Of a stretch of 64,000 bases of DNA, positions 36,345 to 49,559 are shown one piece after another. The notes beneath the pieces were generated by a model. The model was not told the origin of the DNA. It made no database searches and saw only the letters and a list, made by a program, of their open reading frames with translations. Where the stretch lies: NCBI RefSeq assembly GCF_008831285.2, contig NC_045139.1, forward strand, positions 19,326,354 through 19,390,353, written 5' to 3'. The position numbers and the translations under genes were made by a program. Positions within the stretch are counted from its first letter, which is position 1, and the number at the start of each line of letters is the position of its first letter. This DNA is from Nymphaea colorata (lineage: Eukaryota > Streptophyta > Magnoliopsida > Nymphaeales > Nymphaeaceae).

Positions 36345-36859
36345 TCCGAGCTCCGGCCTTTGGCTCGAGGCCTCCAACCTTGAAGGAGGCGTTGAGTTTC
36401 ATTGTCAAGGAACACTCTTCTTTTATAATAAAGACATTATAATTTTAAACTATATAATAAAGCACCCCCATTTTTTATACATTTACCTTTAACCGTCTAA
36501 AATGCAAATAAAGAATATGATTAAATGAGGAAAAAAAAAACCTAAAAATATCAAAAAAAAAAAACCTTCTTAATTCCTTTGTCCGTTCAAATGTTCAAAG
36601 GAGAATATGGAACACTTTTTTTAGTGTTGAGTCGTTAAGATTGGAAGTGCTTTGGTTAAAAAACTGATTGAGTCTGCTTGCCTACGAAAGTATCGTTTTT
36701 ACTCTCTGGTACTCAACTTATTTTTTTCTCTTGAAACATATGTCAGATGGGATCATGCCATCAGCATTGAATTTTAAAATCTATGCACTTCAACTCAGAT
36801 TTTTTTTCCTTTCAGGTACTAATAAGAAGTTACTTCTTGGAGCTTCGCTCCATTGTCAA

Positions 36860-36914
<55 letters not shown>

Positions 36915-39138
36915 CTTGGTATATTCATTGATTCCAATAAGATTTGTAGAGATTAAGTTGTAAAGATTTATTCAATAATCCAAAATACTCTTTAAAAAAG
37001 ACAAGGGGTTTGGTTTAAGAAAATTTCACTAGTTTTTATGTTTCTCCCCTCATTTGAATGGTGTTTTTATGGGAATCATCTAGATCATCAATTACAAAAC
37101 ATCAAACATTGAAGATCGCGTTTGTGTATATAAAAGCTAAATTATTTTTAAAAGCCAAAATACCCCTGAAATCATATTAAAGGGTTTCTTTCGCCAAAGT
37201 TGATTTGTTCTCACTCTCCTCTCTCTCGTAGTTTAAATGGTATTTACAATTATTTTAAAAACAGTTTAGCTTATATATTTGCAACTTAATTTCTACTTTA
37301 CGATGACCTTAGAATCAAGGACCTACATAATTCTCATAAAGTCTGATATTATTATAGATATAAAGCCAAAAATGTTTGTTTAGGAAACAAAATTGACATG
37401 TATATAAGTACGTTTGACATTACAGCAAATATACTACGTGGAGAATTATTTATTCAAAACCATAGACGAGGCATCAATAGGTGTGTTCTATCATAAACTA
37501 TAGAAGAAATAGCTTTTATTTTTTAGAAAAAGAAAACTAAATTTTCTGTTCTGTCCTGTTATTCAGCTTAAAAAAGGATCTTGAATCTCCTTTTAAATTT
37601 TGTAGAAAATATGAACACGCTTTCTTTGAAATTTTGAGAAGAATTTGAATCCCGACCTTTCATTTTCCTGCTCGACCACTGCCTTCTTAAAGTACTTGCA
37701 ATATTTATTCCGATGAACATGACAGTTTAAATTTAGATGAAGTACTTGCAATATTTATTCCGATGAACAAGACAGTTTAAATTTAGAGAGCTACTTTATA
37801 TCTTTTCATTTCGACCCAACATTTTAAAATCTTCAAAACAGTAAGCATGTGGCTTTAAATAAGAGGAATTAATGCATGGGCCAGAAAAGGGAGCTACTGG
37901 AGATTGCTATTATCCTTTTATCAAGGAAATGGCTTACAAATCTGAGGCCTGTTTTTGAGATTATGGTCAAATGATTGGCCTATAAGAAAAGAATGGTAGA
38001 GTTCTGCCACCGCTAAGACGAGGCAGGTTTGCAGCTCAAAATGTTACAGAAGAAAACCATATCTAAAATTAAATTCCCTTAAACGGCCCTTGTAAAATTG
38101 TACCTTATGATCTATTAACGACCCTTTTTTTAATGATTTTTTTTAATATATTTTAACATATCTAAATGGATGAATGAAATTTGATAAAATATCTGCGGAT
38201 AACATAAAGACAAAGAGAGTAAGTATAGAGATGTTTGCCGTTCCATGTGAGGTTGCTGAAAATTGTAGCTCTAGTCCTCCTTATTCTGCTTTATTTTTTT
38301 TCTAAAACAAGTAGAATGTTGCGTCTGATTAAAAAGTCGATTATATTTATCTATGACTTTAGTTATATAAGATGTTTGAGTCAATCCGAATTCTCTAGAT
38401 AATGACATTTTTCCTTTTCAAGTCGGTTCCCACTCGACAAGCATAAAGTTGATTTAATGGTACTAAGGAATGTTATCTTCCAAGCACATGACATTCATAC
38501 GCTTGTTTTGATCGTTGATTTGTAAAATAACATCGCCACATTATCTTTCTCCAAAACCAAGCAAGGATTTTAATTTGATCAAATTGCATCCCCACTAGAT
38601 AAAACCATGTTTTCTTTCGTGGAAATCCAAGAACTTGGTGATTTTTGAGAAGCAAAGCCACCCTTTCTTTTTTCTACCTTTACTACCTTTAAGATTCAGG
38701 ATTGCTTTGGGAACTGGGTGGTCTTATGTTATACCCTTCAACTCGAGTGTCATGTATGTCACTATTTATAATAGCAGCTACAAAAATTGAACTGAAGACG
38801 ACACTCAGACCGACCAGCTATTCTATGCACCTCAAGATGAAACCTAATATATTGATCGATATAATCTCAAGTGAAACTCTAAGACCACATCTGTTTCAAG
38901 CTAGATATGAGATCCCATGTAAAAATAAGTACTCCATGAAATCCATTGTCCAAATAAAACAGTAGATTTTCGATTCATGGTGCTTGTTAAAAACCTTAAG
39001 ATTTGATGCCTACTTGGGCAGCCCACCATCAGGAAGTCGGGCCTGAAAACTTGGAGTTGAAATTCACAGTGATCATATCACCAAGTATCTCATATCCACA
39101 CCCTAAGGCTATATTAGGCAATATGAGAACACTAAGCA
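36345..39138. other. AT-rich intergenic sequence
   Basis: No gene recognised. It contains a (TA)n microsatellite at 36861-36911 and a 50-bp tandem duplication starting AGTACTTGCAATATTTATTC at 37691 and 37741, differing at very few positions. Confidence 0.6.
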
Positions 39139-39334
39139 GGGGCGAAGCTAGAATTTTTTTATGAGCGGCCGAATTAAAGTTTCTAAATGTTGACACAGAC
39201 CGAAAAATATCACTTTTCAAAATATGTATATAAGACAAGCAAATTTTTAAAAAATTTACATGTAAATATATATATATAAAAAAAAATTGAGGTGGGGCCA
39301 AAGCCCATGCGGGCTCCGCCTTCCCTCCGCCCCT
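39139..39334. mobile_element. GGGGCGRAGC-ended small element
   Basis: The 196-bp block starts GGGGCGAAGCTAGAATTTTT and ends CTCCGCCCCT, with an AT-rich middle. Flanks AACACTAAG (ending two bases before the block) and AACACTAGG look like a 9-bp target duplication with one change. Related blocks occur near 40188, 55288, 56579, 57590 and 58540. Confidence 0.6.
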
Positions 39335-40187
39335 AACACTAGGGATCAAAGATCCAACTTCATACCTCAGGTTCTTGCTACTTAACGCGCAATCTAAGAC
39401 CTATAATACCGAGATCAGATCTTCACTTTAACAGTGAATCCCATTAACTGTGGATTTCGGATCAAGGTCGAACCGAATCTAAGAACCAAACCTATCAAAC
39501 ATGCTTAGATGGTGAAGTGGGTGGGTCGCTTTCAAGTCTCTGGTTTCAACAAAGTGGACCGCCCAAAGCAATAGAGGCTATAAACCAGGTCGTTTCATGT
39601 GGTGCCAAACCTAGCACGTAGCTTAACTACATGCCACAGACTCCTTGACAACATATCTAAATGTTGCGACTGATGTAACCAAAATCTCTTGTATTTTTTG
39701 TGGACCGATGAGTCCAATTTCGAGCCTTTTGGAGCCTCACATATAAGATTTGCACCCAGCCATTCAACCATGCATGTCTGATTGGACTAGAGTCTAGACG
39801 GACCTTGGCTTAGTCGAGCTTCATCTGGGTCTCAAATAAGCTGGCAATGGGCCCATATTGGATAAGATATGGAAGTCATATATAATAAATGAAAAGAGTG
39901 GCAATATGGTCACGTCACATCGTTTTCACCAAGTTATTTGTTCTTTAATTTAAGTGGCCCATCGTATCTTATGTGATTTACATGAAAAATTCATCACCAA
40001 GTAAGCCCATCCTTGTTGGTTGCCATATTCATGTGTTGTCATTATCAAACTTTATCGGTTTTGGTATCTCCCTATTTCAATTCCTCTCTATTTATTGCGT
40101 TTGTATCCTTATCTAAGTATTAGTTCAAATTATATGTAAGTGTAAAACCAAAATAAAAGAGGTAAGGCCTCACAGCCAAAGCTCACC

Positions 40188-40370
40188 CAGAGGCGAAGCT
40201 AAAAAAAATTAGTTGGAAAGACACTCGTTTAACAATAGTTATATCTGATGGGACACTTAGGTATATATAAAGATAAATGTTTAAAGATGTCTATTTAAAA
40301 ATAAATAAATAAATTTTAAGAGACTGGCGTGGGCAACTGCCCACACTAGTCACTATGTGGCTCTACCACT
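40188..40370. mobile_element. Element of the GGGGCGRAGC group
   Basis: Starts near CAGAGGCGAAGC and ends near GGCTCTACCACT. The exact 9-bp repeat AAGCTCACC flanks it (40179-40187 and 40371-40379), which supports insertion. Confidence 0.6.
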
Positions 40371-40574
40371 AAGCTCACCTCCCTTCATCGTTCTCTCTGC
40401 CTCTCGGTCTAAAGCAGCATTAAGACTTGGTTCGTCATATGATGTATTGTTTAGTTCCAGTGTTGCAGACGCTACCATTGGTAGTATAGAAAAGTTGAAA
40501 ACGCATAGTCAATCGTCAACACTCGACTTATCAGTTAATGTTACCTTTATCAGATATAAAAAAAAAATATCCTA

Positions 40575-40880
40575 TTAGGAAATAAGATCGAATTCAAATT
40601 TAATAAATGGCATCCGATCATATTCAGATCTACATAAATATCTGATCAGATTCAAATGCGGAATCATATCGGATTCATTTTTAGACAAATAGCTTGTATC
40701 TAATTCTATTAAAATTTGAAAATTAGCAAATTTTAGTTTAAAATTTGGATTTGGATTCAGATATAATTTTTTATTCAATTTCAAATCTGAATCCAAATTA
40801 AAATCCGAGTATGTGAATAAAAAAAAAACGGATATGAGAAAGGATATATCCAATCTAGATCGGAGCAGTTAACATCCTTA
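40575..40880. repeat. AT-rich dispersed repeat
   Basis: A block rich in GATC-, ATCCGA- and AAATCTGAATCC-like phrases, ending AGTTAACATCCTTA. The same vocabulary and the end phrase GGGATGTCAACGGATC (reversed) recur at 55651-56160 and 56925-57450, so these are likely members of one family. Confidence 0.5.
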
Positions 40881-41393
40881 GTTTATAATTGACAACCTCG
40901 GCGCTGGTAATGATAAGAATTTGATGTGGAGGCGAATCATTTTAAGAAATAAATGGCAAGACACTCGAGCCGCCCAGCAATGTGAACCGCATTTATTTTT
41001 GTCAACGTCGTCTACTCATCAATATAGTGTCAACGAAACGAGTGGTTCTTACACTTGAGTTTGGGAGACTTTGTAAGGCGAAAATGTATGAGATGAAATG
41101 GACAATACGATGATTTATTCAAATAATGATATCGACAATTGATCGTTATTGAGCTTTTATGAAAAATTTAGTTTTGGGTAAAAGTATAAACATATTATTG
41201 CTTAATAGTTACAACGGTTGATCCTTAACAAGCAAGACAGGGAAAAAAAAAATTAGATTTTGGTGAATCTGACTGATTATCATGTTGCGGCCGGCCGAAG
41301 TGCCGCAGCTATTGTGTTCGGTCATCGCCGAGGCCAGCTGCCTTCTGGGCGTTCCGATAGCAGAAGGAGGTGTGGGCTGCTGCGGGCCATTGT

Positions 41394-41406
41394 TCACACC
41401 AGCCCA

Positions 41407-41439
<33 letters not shown>

Positions 41440-41464
41440 AAAAGTGTCAAGTGGGCTGGTGTGA
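41394..41464. repeat. Perfect hairpin with a TA-repeat loop
   Basis: TCACACCAGCCCACTT (41394-41409) and its exact reverse complement (41449-41464) flank a 39-base loop made mostly of (TA)n. A 38-base tandem repeat starting TAATTTTTATTGGATGTC follows at about 41480 and 41520. Confidence 0.85.
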
Positions 41465-42166
41465 GCACAAGTATGGTTCTAATTTTTATTGGATGTCTTC
41501 CAAAAGACAATTTATAACCATAATTTTTATTGGATGTCTTAGAAAAGACAATTTATGCACAACTAACCCTTAAAGTCTAAAACTCTAAAATTAGTACTCC
41601 TTAATCAGAGTTCTCTAGCTCCACCCTGTAAGTCCCTTTGAGACTTTTGCCTTTGATTTGAACGGTGAAGGAAGCAATAAAGAGGCAAAAGATTTTAAGA
41701 AAGTGTTGGAGGACTTTTGCCATCTGTCAGGTTTATAACATTTATTCAATATCTTTTAAACCTTATACACAATTTGGATTTCGCATTTGACTCGTTTATG
41801 ATTATATGTTGCATAGTATCTTTTTGCTTTTGAGAGTGTAAAGTCTCATGTTCTAAGTACAATGTTTCCTCATGGCGTAAAATAATTCAATTTCATGTTT
41901 CTTGTTTATCTTATCTTGCTTCTAGTAAAATACCCCAAGAAGAGAATCAATAAGGCCTCTGATCATGTGACAAAAGCAACTATAGATCACAAGCGGCCGA
42001 CCGACCGACTGTCCTTGGGAGATTTGGGAGTTGTTTGATTGCAGTAAGCATGCGTTTCATGTATCTACCTAAAACATTGAAATATATAATATACAATCAC
42101 TGTTGCTGAACACCTCCTTTTGTTTACATGAATCAATAAGGCCTGGACTTGACACGGTCCGGTTGT

Positions 42167-42202
42167 AATGGGTTGGGCGTTGTGGGCATGGTCCAACCCA
42201 TT
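42167..42202. promoter_or_regulatory. Inverted repeat upstream of LTO1
   Basis: AATGGGTTGG and CCAACCCATT form perfect 10-bp arms with a 16-base spacer, about 105 bases before the LTO1 start codon. It may be a promoter palindrome or the end of a repeat element; the sequence alone does not decide. Confidence 0.4.
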
Positions 42203-42305
42203 GGTTGCCCGCCGTGGTAACATGGGCTGTGACGCAGAAGTCTCTTCGGGCGCAGATTCTCTGGGGATAACGTGAAGAGCCAATGATGAGTGAGTGATCG
42301 CTTTC

Positions 42306-45300
42306 ATGGCGGCCCGGATCCATCCGTCAGCCATGAACCTGGCTCCGTCTCTGCTACCCCGTAGCAGCGTCCTTCCCAGCTTCACTATCATCCCCATCTC
42401 CCCCACCACCATCGGCAGCTTCAGTTTCAGCCGCAACCACCATCACCGCCACCATTGTCCTTACCATTCTGCTCGCCCAACCCACCAGGTACTTCCTTTC
42501 GTTGGCTGTGTCACACACACACACACAGAGATAGAGAGAGAGATTGAAAATGAGTCCTTGGTTTCGGTTGTAGAGGTTGTTGGTGACGACCACCATACGC
42601 TCCTGCCTCCCATCTTCCGACAACGGTGGTTCCGATGCCGATCCCATCGAGAAGAAGGATATTTCTTCACAACCATCATCGACATTTTCTTCTCCTCCTT
42701 CTCCTTCTTCTTCTTCTTCTTCTTCCTACGGGTGGTCCGCGGCAATTGGGGCCGTGGGTTTTGTGGAGACGAGCTACTTGACGTACCTGAAGGTCACCGG
42801 TTCTGATGCCTTCTGTCCCATTGGTGGTGGTAGCTGTTCTACGGTTCTCAACAGCGAGTATGGATCCGTATTTGGTAGGCCTAATTTGTGCTTTTCCCCA
42901 TCCTTTTTTTTTTTTCAATTTTGATGTCTTGATTTTTTACGGGGTACTCGCGATTTTAGCTGTTTGATTGCGCCGAATTACACAAAGAAGCTATTGTTTT
43001 TCCAGGTATTAACAACAAGCACAATGAAAAAGAACGCAGAGATAACGTGGTTCGGCAGAGATGACTGCCTACATCCACGGGAAGGGGGATTGGATTTTCA
43101 TTACTGAACCATGATCTCGAGAGGAGTTTATATTGTGCTCTATCTCGTTACAAACTGTTACACGCTCTATTTCATTTCCATTATCATGATAATTACAAAA
43201 TATTGAATTTCCAATATCATTGCTGGCAGAATTATCGTGGCTTCTTTTGTTAAAATCTTTCCGTTTTCATTAGTAGACGAGGTATTAGGAAGGGTCGAGA
43301 TTTTAGAAAGGCGTCCATTGGATTAGTGTATTCGATCTTCAATCACCAGATTTGCTGTAGGCAACTTATGATCTTTAGAATTATCTCTAATACCAAGTCA
43401 GTGTGTCGGAAAAATTGGTAGTTTGTAAGATACGAAGTTTCTCTTTTGACAATTTTGATCCTAGGTTGCTGGAAGTAGTTCCTTCTCATCATTTGGTGGG
43501 TTTCAACTTTAATTTTTGGTTGTTTTATCATGAAGTTGCCATACATTGATCGATAGAAGTTTGGCATGAAAGCTGTTGTTTGTTTTCCACTTTCAGGTGT
43601 TCCTCTTCCAGCATTTGGAATGATAGCATATGGATTGGTTGCATTATTGGGTTTGCAATTGGCGAGAAAAGGTTCTCTGTTTGCATTAGGCGAAGCAAGT
43701 GCGCAATTAGTTCTACTTGGGAGTGCCACATCAATGGCAGCCGCTAGTTCTTATTTCTTATACATTCTAAGCACAAAGTTTTCCGGAATGTCATGTTCAT
43801 ACTGTCTGTTCTCTGCATTCTTGAGTTTCAGCTTGCTATTTATTAATATGAAGGTGGGTAACTAACAGTTTTTCTTCCAGAAATACAATCATTTTTATCA
43901 TCACCTGATCATGGTTTCACTTTGAGGAATTCAAGTTTCAAGAGCTGCAGAAGACTGCTGGGCTGCAACTATCTGTAGCTGGCTTAGTGATTGCCGCTGT
44001 AAGTGCTTCATACAGTGGCGTTAGCTCTGAACTAACAGGGTATACTTCTATACGGAAAGCAATTTCTTGGTTAATTTCTTTTTCTATTCTGTCTTTTCAA
44101 TAGGCTTTTGGTTTGATTTTAGTTCATTGAAGATCGGTGTTTCAATAAATTACTGGTGTAGTGGGGCTAAGTGATGCATTATATATTCCTTCTGAAGACC
44201 AAAAGCATGAATACTTTTAAATGGACCAAGTGGCAATTACTTCATAGTGTAAAAATAAAACATGATGCTAATTCGAGGAAGAAAGCTGATTATCAACCTT
44301 TGACTTGATGATGCCTTGAACGTTTGCAGTTCTACAAGCCAACTAGCAACTAAATTTATTTAAATCATGCGCTGGTGGCATTAAATCCAAATGCTTTAAT
44401 TTGTTCTAACTTGATAATGATCCCTTTAGAGAAGCAATTGAACTAAAAATGATCAAAACAGACAGTGTGTGTCTTAAAGTTAATTTGCAGCTTGTTAAAA
44501 AGAAAAGTTGACGCATTGGATTTTGAAGGATAGGGCATGTTCAAGCACATGACTCGGTCGGAAAGGAAGTGCTTTCCTTTTACTATACTATTGCTTGTTA
44601 TCAAGATTTTTTCTCTCATTTATATCTGGATGTCTGAGGGCATCTTGTATCTAGCATCATGACAATGAGTGGGCCTCCATTGTCTGGGAGTGAAGAGCAT
44701 GGAAAAGAATGGTTCCTCTTCTTCCAATTGGATGTAGCTATATGAGTAGTTGGACAGCATTGGGATGCATTAACTTTGGACCATTAAAAAACCATGAATC
44801 CGTTGAGTGTTCCATCAGCCTGTCTTTTTGTAGTTATTTTTATTCTGTACGTGCCTTAATTATGGGATAGGATCTTCCAAGCGAGATATGTCTAATATCA
44901 TGGTATAGTCCTTTTTATTTATCTGGGCCTTATGTATGGCATAAACTGGACCATACAATCAATTCAGATATAGACACCAAGTGGGTTTTCTTGGGTGTAA
45001 ATAGAGTGGATGAAAAACACCAAGAAACCAATTATAATTGTATCTAATTAAAAACTGAAAATCAGATACAATTGGATTTAATCAAAACTGAAAATGGGTT
45101 TATTATAACTTATAAGGTTGAAAAACACATTCCTTGCTGCACCTTAAGCCAAAAAAATCACAGAGGATAAAAAAAAAATGCCCCCAAGAATGAAGAAAAA
45201 CAGCAAGAAAAAATCAAGAACAAAATTTCACTCTCAAAGAAATTGATCCTGGGAATTCGTTTGTTCTTCTGGCTCTCTGGCCTTCTTTATCATCTTGCGA

Positions 45301-47602
45301 AGATCTTCAAGGAATAAAAGGTAAAGTCACCAAGGTTGATACAACTACTAGCAAAAGAAAGATTTGCAAGTATTAGCTACAGGCCTACATCCAATAGTTT
45401 ATAGACGAATAAAGTTGTCAAAACAAATAATCAAGTGAGTTCTGTGATACAAAAGAGCATTCAACCATAAGTTGTCTTTCTGAGAAATATGACCATCAAG
45501 ACAATGGTCAGGTTTCCCACTTCTTGATTGTTTTCCTTGTATGGTTCTCCAGAAAAGCACCCATCTCATATCTGTTATCTGTGGAAGTTGGTCTCTTGAT
45601 TTCCTTGCAGTGTGCAACTTTATGTGAAAAGCTTACTGACTTCCCTGCCTGTCTACATATGCACTTACAAAATGTTGCCTTTACACCTTTTTGATCAGGT
45701 CATCAGAGATTAATTTGCAGCTATTTGAACCTGAAATTACGAATCAGTCAAGTCCAGAAGCAATTTCTCTAGCAAAGCATTTGAAGGCTATTGGAGCAAA
45801 AATGTATGGAGCGTTTTGGTGTTCCCATTGTTTGGAACAAAAAGAGGTATCCTCATATCTGCGAACATTGCTGCAAAAGTGAACTTGCTTATTCAGTTAT
45901 TTTTCAGATTTCACAGAAAGCCCTTGATTTTGATGCGAAGAACCATTGATGCCATCTGCTTTCTGTACGTGAGCAATGTTTGTCATAAAGTTTGAATTTT
46001 GATGTTCATTTTTTTGGGCTGACTTTTTTACACTTGGAAGCATGTTTAGCACGTAGGCAGCCTATATCACCCACACCCAATGTCATATGGATGTAGTTCA
46101 GTTGCATGATAGGACTGGGATGTATTTTTGTATAAAGTAGGAATACCATGTCACATGCAAATTTATGAATAGTTCTAAATCCATCATCATTGAAAGCATC
46201 AGATATGAAATTAGATGGTGACGTTTGTAACATTAAGGAAAGAAACCAAATATGGGCACGAAAAAGCAATTAAGATCGTAAGGAACTATCTGATTTACTG
46301 ACGAAGTAGATCGTAAGGAACTATCTGATTTACTGACGAAGTGTTAGACCATGTGGGTTAAGAGCGTTGCTGTGTCCAAGAACTGTGTCATCATGATTCA
46401 GGCTATGCATGCTCGAGTCAAATTTTGTGTGACATAGGTTGGGTTTGACTTCTTCAGTAACTCTTGTTTCTCTGACACCTGCAAGCAACATGCTGCTAGC
46501 CTGCTTTCCATTTGACGAGAATTGGGAAGAACAATTGAAACAGAACGTTGAATTAAATCTTGACCCTTAAGCTCAGTTTGGGCATCTAAATTTGTAATTG
46601 TTGCATCATGCATGCTTCTCTGTACAAGGTGCTTTTACTGCCATTGTTGATGGAAAGGTTAACTGCAGTAGTCTCGACCAAATTGTAAATTCATTGCTAA
46701 GTTATCAGTTATTCACATAGCTGCAATTTTTTTGGATGGACAACGTAACTGCCTAATTTTCGTCCATATTTTGCAAACATGCTTAGTCCTGAAATCATGT
46801 ACTTGATCATTTCACAGTCAAACAGGACTATATATTTCTTTAAGTAAGCACGAATTACTCTATCAGTGGAAACGAAATTTTGAATTTAGATAGTAGATGT
46901 TGCCACCAAAGCTGACCAAATTTTTGTAATTTCTTATCATCTTTTGTCACTTACATCTGGTGAACTGGGGAATATAACCTGAACAACTGCTTCACATTTA
47001 TCCTATCACATTCTTTGTGCAGCAGATCTAAATGATACTCCGTTTCTGTGCTTACACATGTCAAATTCATTAGTTACAGGACTATTGTATTTGAAAAGAA
47101 ACGTCACTATAAATGAAGGACAAATGGATGATTTTTATATACATGTCTATCGATTCAAATGCCCAAGAACTTGTGGGGTTAGATGCTTGTATGAGAACTG
47201 AACTAGCTGATGATTGTCATTGAGCTGTAACAGCTAACAAAAATGGAATGTGAAAGCTGTTGCGATGTAACGTCTTTCTACTTTCCTGATTCTGCAGATG
47301 TTCGGGAAAGAAGCTGCAAAGATGCTGAACTACATTGAGTGCTTTCCAGATGGGTACCGAAAGGGAGTAAAACCTGCCAAGGCATGTCAAGAAGCTGATA
47401 TAGAAGGATTCCCAACCTGGATTATAAATGGCCAGGTAATCAGTCTTTCTTCAGCTCATTTGAACAGAAGTAAAATCATAAATCCTGATCATGTAGCTGC
47501 ATCGTATCTTAGGTCCTAAGCGGAGAACTAGAATTATCAGAACTTGCAGAAGCATCAGGATTCCTACCTGAAGCCACCAACGAAGCACAGACACAAAACT
47601 GA
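42306..47602 (+). CDS. LTO1: LTO1, thylakoid VKOR-thioredoxin disulfide-forming protein, seven exons
   Basis: Exons: 42306-42488, 42574-42874, 43597-43853, 43936-44039, 45699-45846, 47298-47435, 47513-47602. All phases agree and give 406 aa. The first ~110 residues are rich in Ser, Pro and His with a run of Ser, fitting a chloroplast transit peptide. The VKOR domain follows with hydrophobic segments and the cysteine pairs C142/C149 and C228-SY-C231. A thioredoxin-like domain has WC-SH-C (C323/C326), C346 and C361, and the cis-Pro motif GFPTW. These eight cysteines are the known set of plant LTO1, which forms disulfides in the thylakoid lumen and is needed for photosystem II assembly (PsbO). 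The start is the first ATG of the frame; an alternative Met lies ten codons on. Intron 2 holds a solo LTR and a SINE lies 176 bases after the stop. Confidence 0.93.
43007..43392 (-). mobile_element. Solo LTR in LTO1 intron 2
   Basis: The 386-bp block is flanked by CCAGG (43002-43006) and CCAAG (43393-43397), a 5-bp duplication with one change. Ends read TATTAACAAC..CTCTAATA, consistent with TG..CA ends altered by transitions. On the minus strand it has a TATAAAC promoter (near 43125) and then CCGTGGATGTAGGC and GCCGAACCACGTTATCTC, phrases I know from LTRs of plant retrotransposons. No internal region is present. Confidence 0.65.
46273..46342. repeat. 35-bp tandem duplication in LTO1 intron 5
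   Basis: Two adjacent, identical 35-base copies starting AGATCGTAAGGAACTATCTG. Identity suggests a recent duplication. Confidence 0.9.
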
Positions 47603-47777
47603 GCAAGTAAATATTTAATTATTTTGGTGTACAGTTCCGGTTGCCGTCTCCAGTCATTTGACAACAATTGATGAAGCTCGTTCATGAATCCAAATTTTCG
47701 ATGCTTTGCCATTCTTGTTACTGCGTGTACTGTACAAAAGCCATATTCTAGTGTAGGAAGCGTAATAATACAGGTAG

Positions 47778-47977
47778 CAGTGATCCCCAAAGGGATTGGT
47801 GCAATGGACTGGACGGGGGCTGGCAGGCGTCCAGTCTCCGTTTCGAACTCTCACGGCGTCACTGCAGAATGCAGATACTGCAGAAGGAATGCACCAATAT
47901 TTAAGTTAAAGCATTGCAGGGTATCACCCCGAGGCTTCGGCGTTCACTCGGACTGTGGGATTAGCCTCCTATGAACG
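47778..47977 (+). mobile_element. tRNA-derived SINE just downstream of LTO1
   Basis: The 200-bp block is flanked by exact 10-bp repeats ATACAGGTAG (47768-47777 and 47978-47987). Near its 5' end an A-box-like TGGTGCAATGGA is followed about 40 bases later by a B-box-like GTTTCGAACTC, the split Pol III promoter of tRNA-derived SINEs. The 3' part contains GGCTTCGGCGTTCACTCGG and GGGATTAGCCTC and lacks a long poly(A) tail. It probably lies within or near the LTO1 3' UTR. Confidence 0.8.
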
Positions 47978-47987
47978 ATACAGGTAG

Positions 47988-48590
47988 AAATGAAACAGAT
48001 GAGGCACTTCCTGCTTCTCCACAGATAAACAGCTAGTTGGTTTCGGACTCCATTTCAGGGTATATAAGACCAGGAAAATATAGCTCAAATCTTGTCCAAA
48101 TTAGTCAAATCAGGAATAGACATTTACACTAAAAAACGTATAAGCTACATAAATCAATTGGGTTGTGTTGGATAATCTGACCAAGTTACACCTCAAATGT
48201 TTCTCCTCAACTCTGTTCAAATCGGGGTCGGGTAACTCAGTGTTGCATGTGCAACACCACCAGTGTCGACATGTACGTCTGAATGACGTCTCAGCGTGAC
48301 GCCACCACTGCCGATGACTACTCGGATATTAGCCCGTTTATAGCTATCTGCAAGTTCTATTTGTTAGATAAATTCCTTGTCCAAGAACAGGAGTCTGCGC
48401 TGTACAGGAGCCATTCAAACACCTATAATAAGAACTTTGGTTAGTCTCTTCAGGTCTAACACCGTCACCGTTGAGCCCATGTTTCCCGGAGGTTTGGAAA
48501 CCTCTAATTTAAGATTCAGGGGTCTTAAATCCGGAGTTATGAAAACCCCTGTTTGAGAGGTCTCAGATCTCTCTCTTTCTCTCCCTCCCT

Positions 48591-48627
<37 letters not shown>

Positions 48628-48735
48628 ATTATCATACAAATATATTTTTTTAATATATAAATAAGTATAATTTTCTCATTGAGTAGGCAACCTGGTGCAT
48701 TCATACATATATATCATACAATTATGTATGATAAT

Positions 48736-48788
<53 letters not shown>

Positions 48789-49323
48789 CATTATTAGTAG
48801 AGCGCTCAGGCCCACAAGTCGACCGGACACATGTTATGACTGGGCCGAACCTGACTTCTACTGATGCCCAGTGCTACCAATCGATTACTTTAGGTTGAGT
48901 TTGATACCTTTAGATCTTATACCCCAAGCTAAACGTGTTTTGAAAGATAAGTAGCATGGATTTAAGATCGGATGAAGGGGAATTCGTTCTCAAATCCATG
49001 AATCTGATATATCTTAGGAATATCTAACATTTTATTTCAACGCTGAATGAAACGATGAATGAATCCATGAATTTCATATCCTATGAATATCAAACATTTT
49101 ATTTCAACGATCAATTCTTAAATTTGCATTGATAAGAGAAGAGGAAAATCATGTGCGCCGTCGCTGGAAACTTTACGGCCGCTGCTTGAAGCTGGTATTG
49201 GCAATCGGCGTCTTCATCCACATAGCCGTTGAACATTGAATACAACCAAGGAAAGAGCTGATCCATGTTGGAAAAATTGACCGCTGAATTACTGTTCCAG
49301 TCAATGTTTATTATTGTTCCAGT
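47988..49323. other. Intergenic with two (TA)n microsatellites
   Basis: No gene seen. (TA)n tracts are at about 48592-48624 and 48740-48784. A CT-rich run precedes the first. A repeated phrase around ATCCATGAAT..ATATC..TATTTCAACG occurs near 48998 and 49062. Confidence 0.6.
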
Positions 49324-49559
49324 CAATGTTTGTCGGTATCGGTACGCCTTGTTGGTTTGCTTACCGATACAGGTATCAGCTTAGCACATATTGGCTTGTA
49401 TCGGCCTTATATTTTACATTTTTGCATTTTAAAATAGCTTTAAATGTACTGAAATTGTTTTAAAATGGGAAAATGTAGGATTTTTAAGGCCTGCACCCTT
49501 CCAGCAAAAGACCGATACGATGCATATCGGCAGACGACGATACGGTTCTGAGAACATTG
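49324..49559. mobile_element. hAT-like MITE with CAATGTT ends
   Basis: The 236-bp block starts CAATGTTTGTCGGTATCGG; its reversed end reads CAATGTTCTCAGAACCGTAT. GTTCCAGT and GTTCAAAT at the flanks match at six of eight positions. CGATAC/GTATCG words recur inside both ends. Confidence 0.55.
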
